In this document: positions 11,244 to 22,901 of the stretch, piece by piece
Layout: the number at the start of each line of letters is the position of its first letter
How positions within the stretch are numbered: the first letter of the stretch is position 1
Source of the DNA: Gnetum montanum
Taxonomy: Eukaryota; Streptophyta; Gnetopsida; Gnetales; Gnetaceae
Direction: 5' to 3'
NCBI GenBank assembly: GCA_015680685.1
Contig: MNCI01027447.1
Coordinates: 260,638-324,637, forward strand
Length of the DNA: 64,000 nucleotides
Position numbers and translations under genes: made by a program
Notes under the pieces: model-generated
Database searches by the model: none
What the model was told of the DNA's origin: nothing
Seen by the model: only the letters and a program-made list of their open reading frames with translations

Positions 11244-13041
11244 ATGCCTCTCCTACAAGATAATAATAATGCCACACTTAGTGAGGAAGTTCATTGGAGA
11301 ATCAGTGAACTATATGATGATGAAGATTGGAGTATACAACCTGAAGTGGGAGTTTCTTATAAGCATGAATGAAAACAACGTCATCGCAACACACGAAGAC
11401 ATAACTTACTTGATGAAGATGAACCCCCACTAGGCACTACAAGCCTAACACAAATACAAGAGGCTGTTTGAATCTCACGTAGGCATTGTAAAGAGAGCCG
11501 ACTACCCAGGCTTGATTTAAACAACTTTCCTACTTTTTCAGGAGGCTATGACTTAAATCCGTATCAACATTTACAAGCCTTCTATGATGCTTGCACATGG
11601 AACAACATTGATAACGGTTGGCAAAAACTTAAGCTCTTTCCTATGACACTTGTTGACCAAGAAAAATTATGGTATAGATCACTAAAACCAAATTTAATAC
11701 GACGTTGGTCAACAATGGTAGAAGTCTTTAATGAAAAATATCAAACCTACGCAAGAGTGTCAGCCTTGAGGAAAAAAATCCAAGGATGGAAACAAGCACA
11801 ACATGAACCCTTGGACATGGCCTTAGAAAGATATTATGCATTATTAAACAACTGTCCATGCCATGGGTTTTCTGAGCAAAGGCTAATGTACCATATCATT
11901 GATGGACTACGTAATGAAACAAGAGAGACCTTAGGAACGTATGCCCAAGCTCAACTATATGAACTACGAACCCATCAAATCCAAGAGCTTATTAAGTGGG
12001 TAGCAAAAGAAGAAGGAGAATTAGCTAGATGGGAGAGTGTTGAAAAACATCAACGGGACCAAAATTTCAACTTAACAAAGGTCCATGATCATAACAAGGA
12101 GAAATCAACAAATCTCAAGGTGGAAACATCATCTTTGCCAATACAATAATTGTTAGAAGAAGCTGAGGCAAAGATCAATAAGATGTCAGAATTGATGTAT
12201 CAAAAGTTTGGAGAATATATCAACAATATTAGAGATAGAGTTTTGACAACCCAAGAAGCAGGATAAAACATTAGACATTTGGAAAAGAAGAATGAAGGGA
12301 ATAAGTGCTCAACTGCTAATCATACATATGAATGCAACATATGCCTGTATGATCACCCCAAGGGCCAATGCCCAATATTGTTACATCTACATGAGCATTG
12401 GGGAAACACGTTACATCTAGAGTTCGTACGAAGATGTGTTAGACCATAGTGGCAACCATCCTAGTCGTGGGGGAGACCACCCTTAGATTGGAGGCACCCT
12501 TCATATTTTCCAAACTCAAATGCTTATCACGTTCAACATCTTGTCTCTCCATTCAGGCCACCATACTCTATCCCACCACAATACCATTCTCCACAATACT
12601 ATCAACCCATACTTCCAACACAACCACCACCTTGTGCACCTTGCATTCCTCCTAACTTTCAACATTCTCATCCTTTCCCTCCTTTCACAGTGCCATCAAC
12701 TATTCCTAAGGTGTTTGTGCCACAACAACAACCCATGAACAACACTTGTGCTATTACTACTAACAGCAGTGAGAAACCTCCTCAGCATCAAAAGCGTCCT
12801 TTCTTTAAACACGACCGTAAGAAGGGACAACATAATTTAGAGGCCACTACATCTTCCGACTCAACACAAGTCCCACACTGTGGTGCACCCTTACCTTCAA
12901 ACCTGATGCCTCATGTAACTTTATCAAGGCCACCATCAAACACTCCAACAACCATATGGCCCAATGAACACAACCATGGGAGGCATCAACCTAATCCTTG
13001 CATACCATCTAACGGTCACAAATATCATAGTGGGTCAACTC
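11244..13041 (+). pseudogene. Gyp-A gag
   Basis: This is a capsid-nucleocapsid precursor. It starts at ATG 11244 (MPLLQDNNNATLSEE). The capsid-like part contains YQHLQAFYDACTWNN, LRKKIQGWKQAQHEPLDMA and YYALLNNCPCHGFSEQR (about 11560-11900). A coiled, charged region runs to 12150. A zinc knuckle, CNICLYDHPKGQC (about 12332-12371), has C-x2-C-x3-H-x4-C spacing. A proline/glutamine-rich tail follows to the N gap. In-frame stops (near 11371 and 11470, and one ending the 11643-12149 segment) and frameshifts make it non-functional. It has the best-preserved capsid frame of the four Athila-like copies. Confidence 0.85.
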
Positions 13042-13268
13042 NNNNNNNNNNNNNNNNNNNNNNNNNNNNNNNNNNNNNNNNNNNNNNNNNNNNNNNNNNN
13101 NNNNNNNNNNNNNNNNNNNNNNNNNNNNNNNNNNNNNNNNNNNNNNNNNNNNNNNNNNNNNNNNNNNNNNNNNNNNNNNNNNNNNNNNNNNNNNNNNNNN
13201 NNNNNNNNNNNNNNNNNNNNNNNNNNNNNNNNNNNNNNNNNNNNNNNNNNNNNNNNNNNNNNNNNNNN
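13042..13268. other. Assembly gap (227 N)
   Basis: An unbroken run of N inside Gyp-A, between the gag tail and the post-pol untranslated zone. Its true size is unknown. It could hide anything from a short repeat to a whole pol gene. Confidence 0.99.
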
Positions 13269-14755
13269 ATTCTTAAAACTTAAAATTAATTTTGTGTTCA
13301 TTGTGCCTAGAATGAAAAAGGATGGACCAAGAGGAAATGATTAGGGTGTGACATCAAGGGGACTTGCGAATCCTCTTTGGTGACGTTTGTGGGAGTTGTC
13401 ATGCAACGTGGTTGTACTAAGATCCTTGTATATCTAATGAAAATTGGGAGTAAGAGTAATCAAAAGGGCACTCAAAATCAAATGCTATTCTAGGGGGGTC
13501 CCACTGGAAAGATATGCACCCATGCCTGAAGATTGGCAGCTTCTCTGGTTTCAGTAAAGTGAAAAAAAAAGAGGAAAAAAGAAGTCACTCCTCCCTTGTA
13601 CTAAACACCAAGGATCATACGCCTTGTTGTTATGGTACTCTCATAGTTGTTCATCATGGGATGAAACAATGCGATGTCACTGATTAGAAGGATGGACTTG
13701 GTCCTAATCTTGGAACAACGGGTTAATGACACGTTAATCATGCTTTCCATGTAGGATTCATTGTGCCCTGGGTCAGTTACCTCATGTCCCAATCTCTACG
13801 ATCCCTTTCTATAGTTCATCTCATCTCACTGTTCGTGTAATTGTAGCTCATGTCCCATGTAGCATAGAATTTTCATCTCATTCTAGTGATATTTACATGT
13901 GTGTGTTTTGTGGTTACACAAGGGCATTATAGGTTGGAACCTGCTTTGGGGAGGACCCACTTGTGTAATTTTTCTATAATCTTTGCTTATGACATAGCTC
14001 AAACACACAATTTCTTACCCTCAACTTAATTTTTCAATAGATTTTCTTTCCCTACCATTATCCCTCTAGATTTTAACGTTCCAATGTACCATTACATTCC
14101 CTTTTTTCATAACCGCCAAATTTTTATTGCTAAAGTTCACATCATTATCATTAAGAGTGCCTCTTGAGTTAATGAAATTACCCTAGGACATCTTAATACT
14201 TGCCAATGTCCTCAATTTCCAACATTAATTTCAAGAAAAATCCTTCCAAATTCGGTATTTTCTTGGTGTCTCACATCACTAGGGATGAGATATTGCGTAC
14301 ACGATATCGCGTACTAGGAACCCCCACTGCAACACTCATATCTCGTGATCCTTGCTTTTTCTCTGCGACTTGCGATTGTGTGACCCTTGCTTTTTCACTC
14401 ATATTTTGCTCACTGGTGCTCCGATTTTAATTCTGTTTGAACTTGCTAGAACCTGGAGTGTTTAGTTTAGTCGTGGGGGAGAGACACTTACCGAAAAGTG
14501 CCTAACGTTTTTGAAATTTATCATCGCCCAAAGTACATCAGTTAGGGTAATTAACTTAACACTTAGAATAATTGTGCCTAAAAATCATATAATACTTAAG
14601 TATACAATGAAAACCACCTAAGTCACAAGACCCATTATTATAATTTTTGGGCATGATCACACATTATAACATAAGATATTTACTTAAGGCAAGTAGTAAG
14701 GTATAACTTGATCTTGAAAACAAGCTTACTAATGCTTGATCCATGTGATTGCAGA
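13269..14755 (+). other. Gyp-A untranslated region ending in a splice-acceptor-like site
   Basis: No gene is visible here. It is related to the post-pol zone of Gyp-D (about 42330-43865), including a polypurine-like word TAGTCGTGGGGGAGA near 14469-14483. It ends at CCATGTGATTGCAG (14741-14754), a good 3' splice site placed two bases before the ATG of the extra ORF. Gyp-D has an equivalent acceptor directly before an ATG at 43866. This suggests the extra ORF is expressed from a spliced RNA. Confidence 0.55.
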
Positions 14756-17522
14756 ATGGTCCCGAAATGTCCACAGCAGGAGGGTCTGATTCAAGGTGGA
14801 GGAAAACAACCTCAAAGAGGTGGAAGACAAGGCCCTACCGAACAACATGTAGAATAGGAGGTGAAATCATTCAACATCCATTAAGAAGAACCTCCTACTA
14901 GACGGTTCAGGTAGGCAGAAGGAGGAGCTGCTGCTGCGCCTGAACCAGGACAACAACTCACATTGCCCTCGGAATGTGTTCAGGTTATCCATGAGAAGTC
15001 CACATTCGCTGTGGTGATTGTGGAGTTAAACTTTGAATCTTTCGTAGAGTTCGCTCCTGAGGCTATTAAGGATCACCTCAAAGGATCTCCCTTATGGCCT
15101 GTCCTCTCTGAAAGCGGTGCCTAGTACTTAGGTGAAACGTACCAATTCTGGCACAATAGGGATCAAGGCATCATGGTTAACATTTTTGGTGTAACAGTTG
15201 ATTTCTTTGCATAGGCTATTTTAGAAGTGTTATACCTTCCAAATTTAGGGCCTCATCTTGCTCGATTATCTACCCGTTTAGACCCCGATGTGCGAAAGGA
15301 TTAGTTAGAGAAGGCTTATGGCAGAGATAAAGCTTTTGGTGAGTTGACAATGGAAGAGCGAGTTTATTTTAAAATTGGAACCTATCACATCTTCCCCAAA
15401 AAAGGTTTGAAAAGAATATCCACGTATGCGGCTAGAGGATGTGCAGTGTTGATGGGGAAGGTTAACTTCCCATCTATATTTAACGGAGATCCTAAGGTGA
15501 TTTGAAGAACAAAAGTTAGGGAAGATGGCACTGCCCTTCCCCTGTCTTATCAGAAAGTTGTGCCGACATGCTGGTATTCAGGGGTACACTAATGACGTCC
15601 TTTGAAAAGCCCAGAATGCTTCTTACGCAGAATTGTTAAAGGTGCCAACTCCAAGAAAGAGCACTGGCGAGGAGCTGAGACCAGAACAAGAAGAACAAGA
15701 AGAAGAACAGGTGGTTGGAACTAGTCAACGTCCAGCCATAGGTCCCAGCCAACAATAAGAAGCAAGGCGCAACATAGGCCAGGATCAGCCACCGCCGCCG
15801 TAAGACTATAGACCATCGATGAGCCATCTGAGGGCCATCGCTGAGACGGTTAGTTGGGGAAGTCATGATGATGCAAACCTCTTTTGCATCATCAATGATG
15901 CTGACCAGCCTACTATTTCATTAGATCGCACAAGGGGTGAATTATCAATTCAAACAGGAGGAGGGGAAAGCAGATGGTCACAATAGATCTCAGGAAACGC
16001 GACATCTTTTCAAGTGCAGTTAGAGACTGGTGAAGGGGCCACTATGGTGGTCATGCAACACCAAAATGCTATGGGAGCTGCTGAAGTGGTTGTAGACCAC
16101 ATCAAAGAATCTTTCAATGTACCTATTGTGCCACCGATAGATCTCTCAGGAGCATGAGATGCTCAAACTCTTGCCGGAACCTCTATGACTCCTATGGAAC
16201 ATGAGGATGTGCTAGATCGATTACTACAAATAGGCCAAGTCCTAACATCTCTGTTTGACATCCCTCAGGATGTCACAGCAATTCAATCAGACCTCATTTC
16301 CACAAAGGGGAAGCTGGTCATATCTAAAGTAAGGGCCTAGCATGCTGAAGCTGAAGTGCAAAAATTACAAGAGCAGCTCGTAGCCTTACAAGCAGCACAA
16401 CGGGATCCTTTGTAATTTGTTCCCGCAGGCTAGCTTGAAAATTTTAGAATGGAGCAATTAACAAAGATGATTGTAGAGAATAAGAAGGTGGCACAAGAAA
16501 AGGAGAAGACTGTTTGGGATGCCTCTGCATCATAGGGTCAAACCCATGCGCATCTTAAGGCACTCAAGGCCTTAGAAGAAGAAAATAAGCAATTGGTTGT
16601 AGATAACCTTCAGTTGGCCATGGTAGAGAAGCAAAAGAATGTTCTCGATGAACACTTTCATCATCTACGAGAACAATTCATTCAAGTTAACCGAGATGTA
16701 ATTCGTTTAGCTAGAGAGAATCAAACCCTCTCAATGAAGGAGGTATGCACTATTTGACAAAAATCAGCAATTGAGATAAGCACATGGAAGAATGAGGCTA
16801 AATGACACAAGAAGCTGAAGGAGCACTTCCGCAATCAGGTGGGGATGTATAAACAGATCTTGGAGAAGGAGATCCATATGGCCAAGGCTCAAATCAACAC
16901 TATTAGTGCTCAACACACTGATTGGAGGGCCATATTGAACACTTACGGCTTCGCCCACCAAGCGGAAGTTAAGAACTGAGACCTGTAGATCCAGGACTTA
17001 ATAGAGTACATGGAGTTGGGAAACCTTAGATATGCCAACCTTGCCATGTTAACAGTAGGGTGCCCGAGAACAGAGCTCAAATAGCAGGTAGCTTTCACCC
17101 ATCTCAAATATGAAGTAGAATTTGCAGAGCGCAAGAAGCTGGTTGAGAAACTAGATGTTGCAAATTCTGAACTTGAGGTGGTAAAAGCAAGCTACCAAGG
17201 ACAGAAAGACATTGCAACTGACTTAGCTCGACAGCTAATAGATCTTCATGAATACAAGGATAAAGCCAGAGCCTATGAAGAGGAACGATGGGTGTTCGTG
17301 GCATGGTATGTCAAAGCTAACCAGATGTTCCCGCAACTACCCTGTCCATGGGAGGTGTCGACTCCATCAAACATCGGAACACTAGCATGGATGACACAAG
17401 ACCCTTGGACCAAATAGGAGAAGCTCCAGGCCATACTTCAACACCATTAATCTTCAAAGCCTAGAGCACATGACAAAGGGAAAGCACCCATGGAGGAGCC
17501 ACTGCCACCAGGAACTACATGA
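14756..17522 (+). pseudogene. Gyp-A extra ORF: coiled-coil protein with a plant-retroelement-like N-terminal domain
   Basis: I do not recognise this gene. It begins at ATG 14756 and runs, with about a dozen stops and at least one frameshift, to TGA at 17520-17522. The N-terminal third has a globular pattern, NIFGVTVDFFA followed by ILEVLYLPNLGPHLARLSTR (near 15180-15290), then YFKIGTYHIFPKKGLKRIS. This resembles the V-x-I-x-G-x-x-V-x-F pattern of putative plant transposon-associated proteins. The middle and C-terminal parts (about 16200-17400) are long charged heptad-rich helices such as LKALEEENKQLVVDNLQLA, so a coiled coil is likely. No transmembrane segment supports an envelope role. It lies where Athila elements may carry an env-like ORF, downstream of gag-pol. 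Confidence 0.6.
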
Positions 17523-17694
17523 GTTCCAATTTTTGTAGTTGTAGCATTTTTTTTTGTGTTGTGTCTTTCCAAACTGTGGCATCATTTCATTTCATTTTTT
17601 TCCAGTTAATAATCCCATACCTATCCACTGTGTAATCAATAGAGCTTGTTCTCTTTGTAACTCGAGGACGAGTTTTTATTTAGTCCTAGGGGTA
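17523..17694 (+). promoter_or_regulatory. Gyp-A 3' untranslated region and polypurine tract
   Basis: The region after the extra ORF contains AACTCGAGGACGAGTTTTT (17660-17678), then the purine tract CCTAGGGGTA immediately before the 3' LTR. The first motif is shared with Gyp-D (44219-44237) and with Gyp-B on the minus strand. The tract primes second-strand synthesis in a live element. Confidence 0.7.
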
Positions 17695-18491
17695 TGATGG
17701 GACGCGATATCGTGTCTTTCCTGTAATATCGTGTACGCGATATCGTAGTCTGCCACAATGTCTATAAATAAGAAGCGACTCTCCCTTGTTTCGGGGTGAG
17801 TTTTTGATTGTAGTGAAACTCTCGCAGTTTGATCCCTCTAGAGTTAGATTATTTTTCCAGTGTTTGCCCGTAGTGTGGTGAATGTAATTGTATGACATTC
17901 TTTATTTGAGTGTGACGTACTTGGACACGCACATGACTGACAATAAAGATAGAGATTACTTCATCATTGTAGCATTCACTTTGTTATTTATTTTTTTATT
18001 TATATAATGTTATTTACTATTTTCTCTCTCACCCTTAAACTTTTAGAACGCGGAACGAGTACAACTTGATTACAAGCATTTAAGTGTGACTACTTGGTAT
18101 CCTAGTGGCGTACCTAGGATTTGCGCTTGGTAATCCCAGTGGTAGTTATGCACGAGGTCCAAGATGTGTATAGATGATCAAGGAATCGGCTGCTCGTTGC
18201 ATTTAAGCTAGATTAGATTTTCTTACCCTTTTTCTCCTAACTTAGCTTAGTTAATCTTATTTTCCACTGCCTTCAGGAGTAGCGTTAGATTAGGAACACA
18301 TCATACACCTGAATCTGAACTAAACCATACGTGATAAATATAATACTAGTCCAAGTGGGAAGATAACAAACTGCGACCTAAGGATAACTGTCTAGGTGCC
18401 ACAACTAGTCCGTCTGCGGAGTTCGACCAGATCGTGTGTGAGAATGCTCGTATTCGTATAGTTGAGTGTAGGGGTACCTCGCCACTCATCA
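17695..18491 (+). repeat. Gyp-A 3' LTR (797 bp)
   Basis: The ends are TGATGGG and CTCATCA, with TATA box TCTATAAATA at 17761-17770. It matches the 5' copy nearly end to end apart from scattered transitions and the missing 17-bp palindrome unit. It is followed directly by TTGTT, the target duplication. Confidence 0.93.
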
Positions 18492-18496
18492 TTGTT

Positions 18497-19200
18497 TTTT
18501 TCTTTTTCTTCTCTTTTTTTATTTATTTTTCTTTTTTTTCTTTGAATTTTTGGATGGGAATCACACCATGCAAAGACATAGCTTCCTATTTATTGGTCAA
18601 TGCAGGAGTGATGATATGTTTCAAGAGGAGTCATAAACCACACGAAGGAAGTCAAGAAGAGAACCTAACAAGTTCCCTTGAGGTCACACCCTTTGCCATT
18701 CACACTTGGTCATTCTCTGATCATTTATTAATTTTCATTTCATGAAAGAAGAACCAAATTGTTTCCATGAAAAAGGCCTCTTATTCAGAGAACTAGAGGG
18801 ATGGATGAGGTGGTCTTACTGCTTCACACAATTACCCAATCATCTTGATAGCGTAGAACAAAAATCCAACACATAACATTGACTTTTGCATCATGACTTG
18901 AACATATTATTAACAAAAACATAAAATACATTCATAAAGTATAAAGAGAATGACTCAAGAAAAGAGAAAAATATTAAAAAAAAATAAAAAAATTAAGAAA
19001 TGGAAAACATATAAAGAATCAAAATATTTTGGAAGAAATATAAAATGATAAAAAATTATAAAATAAAAAAGGTGAAAAACACTTATTAGTTCTTGAACCA
19101 AGATGGAGCATCTCCCCCATGACTAAATCTTATGGCCACACATTCAGGAGATGGACAACACAATCCCGTAGTTATACACCACTAGTTTCCCATCTATCAC
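18497..19200 (-). other. Gyp-B post-pol remnant, AT-rich
   Basis: No gene is seen. On the minus strand the word TTTAGTCATGGGGGAGATGC near 19108-19127 matches the post-pol purine-rich word of Gyp-D (about 42322) and Gyp-A (about 14466). Gyp-B therefore jumps from its pre-RT segment straight to the post-pol zone. The deletion of RT, RNase H and integrase lies at about 19200. Confidence 0.6.
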
Positions 19201-19218
19201 TATTATTGATTTAATTAA

Positions 19219-20150
19219 TCATATGGTAGCACATCTAATAGTGGTGATAATCTTGTTTAGATCATTTGGAGATGTATCTTTATTTGGACTTGAAGGTATT
19301 TCCATTTTGAAGGATTTAGATGTGTTTGCTTCTTCTTCTTGCTTTTCTATTTTAATTCCTAGGTCTCCATGTTTAATATTCTCTTCTAGTTTATAATCAA
19401 ATTGTAAGATATCTATGTCTAAGTCCTTTGTTTGGTCTGTTTTCTTAAGTCTAGAACTAATAAGTCGATCAGTTGCTTCCATGCATCTTTGAAACAATTT
19501 TATATTCTCATTTTCAAGCCACTAGGTGTCTTTTGGTTTAGTGGCTACTATGTAGACTAGTTTTTGCTAACACAATTGATCCTTAGCTTTGTTGTGGGTT
19601 GTGTTAATATTTTGAATTTTTGGTCCACAACTACACCCTTTACTATTAGTGATGCATGGATTTTCCTATCTCTCCACAATGATAAGTTCATCATTTATGT
19701 CTTGTGTTGGAGTGGTAATGGTTGTTGGTTTTTTTGTATGATTAGGAGACATCAATCCAGTGAGGAAGGTTGTTGCATCAGATTGGCCTTGCGCTAGTTT
19801 TGATGTGCCATTAGGTCTATAAGTTTTCCACTAGTGTGAGGAAACCATCCTAAAGAAAGAACATTTTTGAGATTGTGGTTGAGATCTACTAGCATTATCA
19901 TTTCTATGTATGTTCGCAACACAAGTGACATTCTTTCATTGATGTTGTGGTGCTACACCTTCATGTGTTGTTTGTTGTAACATATGGTGGAGGAAAGTAT
20001 GAGAATATTGAGAATATGATGGAAGATAAGAGGCGTGAGGTGATGATCCTTTAGAAGATGTTGCAGGTCAATGATATTTAGGAGAGTGGTAGTAGAGATT
20101 TGAGGTAGAGGAAGTAGAACTAGTTTGGGAAATAGTTTCTTGAATGTAAT
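19219..20150 (-). pseudogene. Gyp-B protease to pre-RT remnant
   Basis: The minus strand includes GPKIQNINTTHNKAKDQL (near 19570-19620) and WLENENIKLFQRCMEATD (near 19465-19520). These align with the linker between protease and RT in Gyp-C and Gyp-D, where the equivalents are KIWAINSTTII and QRFLYAIATQQERTQWL. The frame then ends and no RT follows. Confidence 0.5.
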
Positions 20151-20266
20151 ATTCGTATGGGTTTAGCTGCTAGTAAGGGTAGTGTTGGTTTGATGATGGT
20201 CTCCCTCACGACTGTGGGTTTTGCCGATGCATTTGATAGTAGTTTTGAGGCTAATAAGAAGTCCTA

Positions 20267-21865
20267 CTAATAATACGATTGGTTGTAGGACTGTCTATAA
20301 TTACCTTGTGAGTAAAGTAATTTTCTAGGCATTTGATTTTGTACAAACTTGGGATTCAATGTAAAATCCCAATACTTATGTAAATGTAACATGACTAGGC
20401 AATAGCCCTTTGGATGGTCATATATGCAGATGTCACATCCATCATCTTCTTCGATGGTTGATTCTATAGCCTCTTCTTCTATAGCCATTTTTCCTTTCTA
20501 CTAATCAGTGTTCTTACCTGTCTCTGGGTCCCTTTTCCTCCTTTATTTGTGGTCACTTGATTTTTTTTACATTACTCTCTCCTCTATGATTTCTACACAA
20601 GTTGTAACTTTTTCGTTTATCCATTTTGACATCTTATCCAACTTTGCTTCAAGCTCATTGATAGAATTTTGTATTAGCAAGGTTTTTTGTGAAGTCACCT
20701 CATCAAGAGCTACCTCTTTTTTCTCATCATAGATATAGACCCTTTCCTTTTGAAGAGTTGGATCTTAGTTATTTTCCTCTACATTCTCTCGTTTACATAG
20801 CTCTCCTTCTTCTTTTGCCATCCACTTGATTAGCCTTTGTATTTGATGGACTTTGAGTTTGTATAAATAACCTTGGGCATAAACCCCAAGGGTCTCCATT
20901 GTTTCATTATGAAGCCCATCTATGATGTGGAAAATTTTCTCTTTTTAAGAGAAATCATGGCTGAGACATCCAGGTAGTAGCAAATAGTATCTATCCAAGG
21001 CCACATCCAAGGGTTCATGATTTTCTTGCTTCCACCTTTGGATTTGTTTTCTTAGGTTGGATACTCTTGCATAGGTTTGGTATTTTTTATTAAAAAGTTT
21101 TAGCATTGTGAACCACTAGTGGATGGAACTTGGTTCCAAAATTCTATACCAACTTTTAGCTTCGTCTATTAGTGTCCTAGGAAAGAGCTTAAGCTTTTGC
21201 AAGGCACAGGCATCATAGAAGGCTTGTAAGTGATGTTGTGGATCTAAATTATAGCCTACCCTAAATTTAGGAATGTTGTTCATGTCAAGCTATTTGAGAT
21301 GGCTTTGGGGTATTTGAACTACCTTCCTAATCTATGTCAGGTCCCTAGTAGCCAACAAGGGTTTATCTATACTAGACATGTCATGGTGATAGTCTATATT
21401 TCTATTCATTTGATTGTGATGATCTTAGCTATGCTTATTTTGATGTCTTTGATTTTGCCCTTGGGTTAGATTTTTATCTTTATCTTGACCCCATAGTGGA
21501 GCTCTATCTCTATACCTACATTCATCTTCATCAGAACTAGATGTTGAAGAGGAAGAGGAAGATGAGGAATTGGGAGAATCGCCATATCTCCTATGGTTCT
21601 TCTCATGGTTCCTTGATTTATCTTATCTAGGTTTAGAGAAGGCCCTAGTCCTTGAGGCCCTCCTTGTTCTAGGGCCTACTCCATCTCCTCTAGGATTGTT
21701 TGCCTTAGGTGAACCTAGTCCTTGAGTGTAGTAAGGATCTAAATGAGCATAGGAAACCCCTACTTCAGGTTGTTCACTCCAATTTTCTATAGTATAGATC
21801 CTATCATTTCTCCTATGAGTGCTTTCATCATGTGATGAATTCTTGGTCCTATGTGAAGAAGACAT
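20267..21865 (-). pseudogene. Gyp-B gag
   Basis: The minus-strand gag starts at ATG 21863-21865 (MSSSHRTKNSSHDEST). It has an acidic serine-rich stretch (near 21540), then capsid blocks LDPQHHLQAFYDACA, YQTYARVSNLRKQIQRWK and HIIDGLHNETMETLGVYAQG. It ends with the zinc knuckle CDICIYDHPKGYC (near 20395-20435), again C-x2-C-x3-H-x4-C. Stops and frameshifts break it, but all the landmarks of Gyp-A gag are present in the same order. Confidence 0.82.
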
Positions 21866-21970
21866 GATTTTACTTAATAACGTGCATGACTTAAAATATT
21901 AATATTTTCTAAAAGATAGATCATTAGCACCTTTACAGTAATCATGTATAATATAACTAATCTAGATAAC

Positions 21971-21997
21971 AAGCACCATCCTTGGCAACAGTGCCAA
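21971..21997 (-). promoter_or_regulatory. Gyp-B primer binding site (tRNA-Asp type)
   Basis: On the minus strand TTGGCACTGTTGCCAAGGAT follows the 5' LTR directly. It matches the Gyp-A primer site except for two positions. Confidence 0.75.
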
Positions 21998-22896
21998 TGA
22001 TGACTGGCTAGGTACCCCTATGCCCAAGCATACAAATCATAAGTGTTCATGCACAATTTGGTCAAATTCCATGGATGGGACTAGTTGTGGCATCTAGATT
22101 GTTATGTTTTTATTGTAGTTCACTATCTTGCCACTTGGACTAGTGGTAGCTTTGTCACATATGGTTTAGTCCAAAGTGAGGCATATGATAATTGATGTTG
22201 TTTTGGCCTTATGCTACTTCTAATGATTATAAAGAAATCAATTATTTAATAAATTAATAATGAAAAGTAAAGTATAAACTAGCCTACGGGCGATGAGTGT
22301 TCGTTTGCAACTTGCCATACACATCTTGAACCCATATATCCACTATTGGGATTACCAAGTTCTATGCTACTAGGCGAACCAAGCAATAACACTATTGGGG
22401 TTACATTAATATGCATGGAAATATAAATATTAACTACGTACATGAAAAGTAAATTGCATGGAAAGTAAATCTAATCTAAGTCAAAGTGCTGCAATGAATA
22501 AGAATCAATCTCGATCTTATTGTTGTTCATGAAATGTGTCTAAGTACATTGGCACTCAAATAAGAGATTGTATAACTAACTCAGATCTACACTGTGGGTG
22601 CTCATTGATTGTTATCTAAGACTATGGAATAAAGTTGCAAGAGTTTGGCTACTTTATTAACTAATTGACTCCCAAACTGTGTGCCCAAGTATTATATTTA
22701 TAGGCTGGCACACATCCCGCAATATCAGATATTTGATAATGTAGCATGTGATCCAATATTTGATATGTGATATCAGGGCTCTGATATCATAGCTAATCAA
22801 AAATTAACTTTTTGTCAAATAGATGTGATATAGCATCAACAATATCATAGATATGACGTAGCATTAGTGATATCCCAGCCAACTAATGATTTGTCA
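21998..22896 (-). repeat. Gyp-B 5' LTR (899 bp)
   Basis: On the plus strand it runs from TGATGACTGG to GATTTGTCA and is followed by CTAAT. A minus-strand TATA box lies near 22693-22703, with GATATC-like words on its upstream side. It aligns along its length with 7784-8763. The 3' copy is about 80 bp longer. Confidence 0.9.
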
Positions 22897-22901
22897 CTAA
22901 T

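Larger units (their letters stand above)
10285..18491 (+). mobile_element. Gyp-A: Athila-like element with gag and an extra ORF, no pol seen
   Basis: A plus-strand element of about 8.2 kb with LTRs at 10285-11098 and 17695-18491. The target duplication TTGTT lies at 10280-10284 and 18492-18496, inside Gyp-B. It contains a primer site (11099 onward), gag (11244 to about 13041), a 227-bp run of N, an untranslated stretch, and a long extra ORF (14756-17522) just before the polypurine tract. RT and integrase are not present in the sequenced part. Because the N run falls where pol would start, the loss could be real or an assembly omission. Confidence 0.92.
7784..22896 (-). mobile_element. Gyp-B: Athila-like Ty3/gypsy element lacking pol
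   Basis: A minus-strand element bounded by LTRs at 7784-8763 (3' LTR) and 21998-22896 (5' LTR). The flanking target duplication CTAAT is at 7779-7783 and 22897-22901. Inside are a tRNA-Asp-type primer site (21971-21997), gag, and a short protease to pre-RT segment ending near 19219. No RT, RNase H or integrase is visible in 18497-19200 or 8764-10279, so it is internally deleted and would depend on another element for mobility. Without the nested Gyp-A it is about 6.9 kb. It landed in LINE-1. Confidence 0.9.

Noticed and set aside
12690-13344. Open frames that continue through the N run
   Set aside because: The frames are extended artificially by undetermined bases. Only the part before 13042 is supported, as the gag tail.
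14756-17522. Envelope gene in Gyp-A
   Set aside because: Position and splice acceptor would fit, but there is no signal peptide, fusion-like or membrane-spanning segment. The protein reads as globular plus coiled coil.
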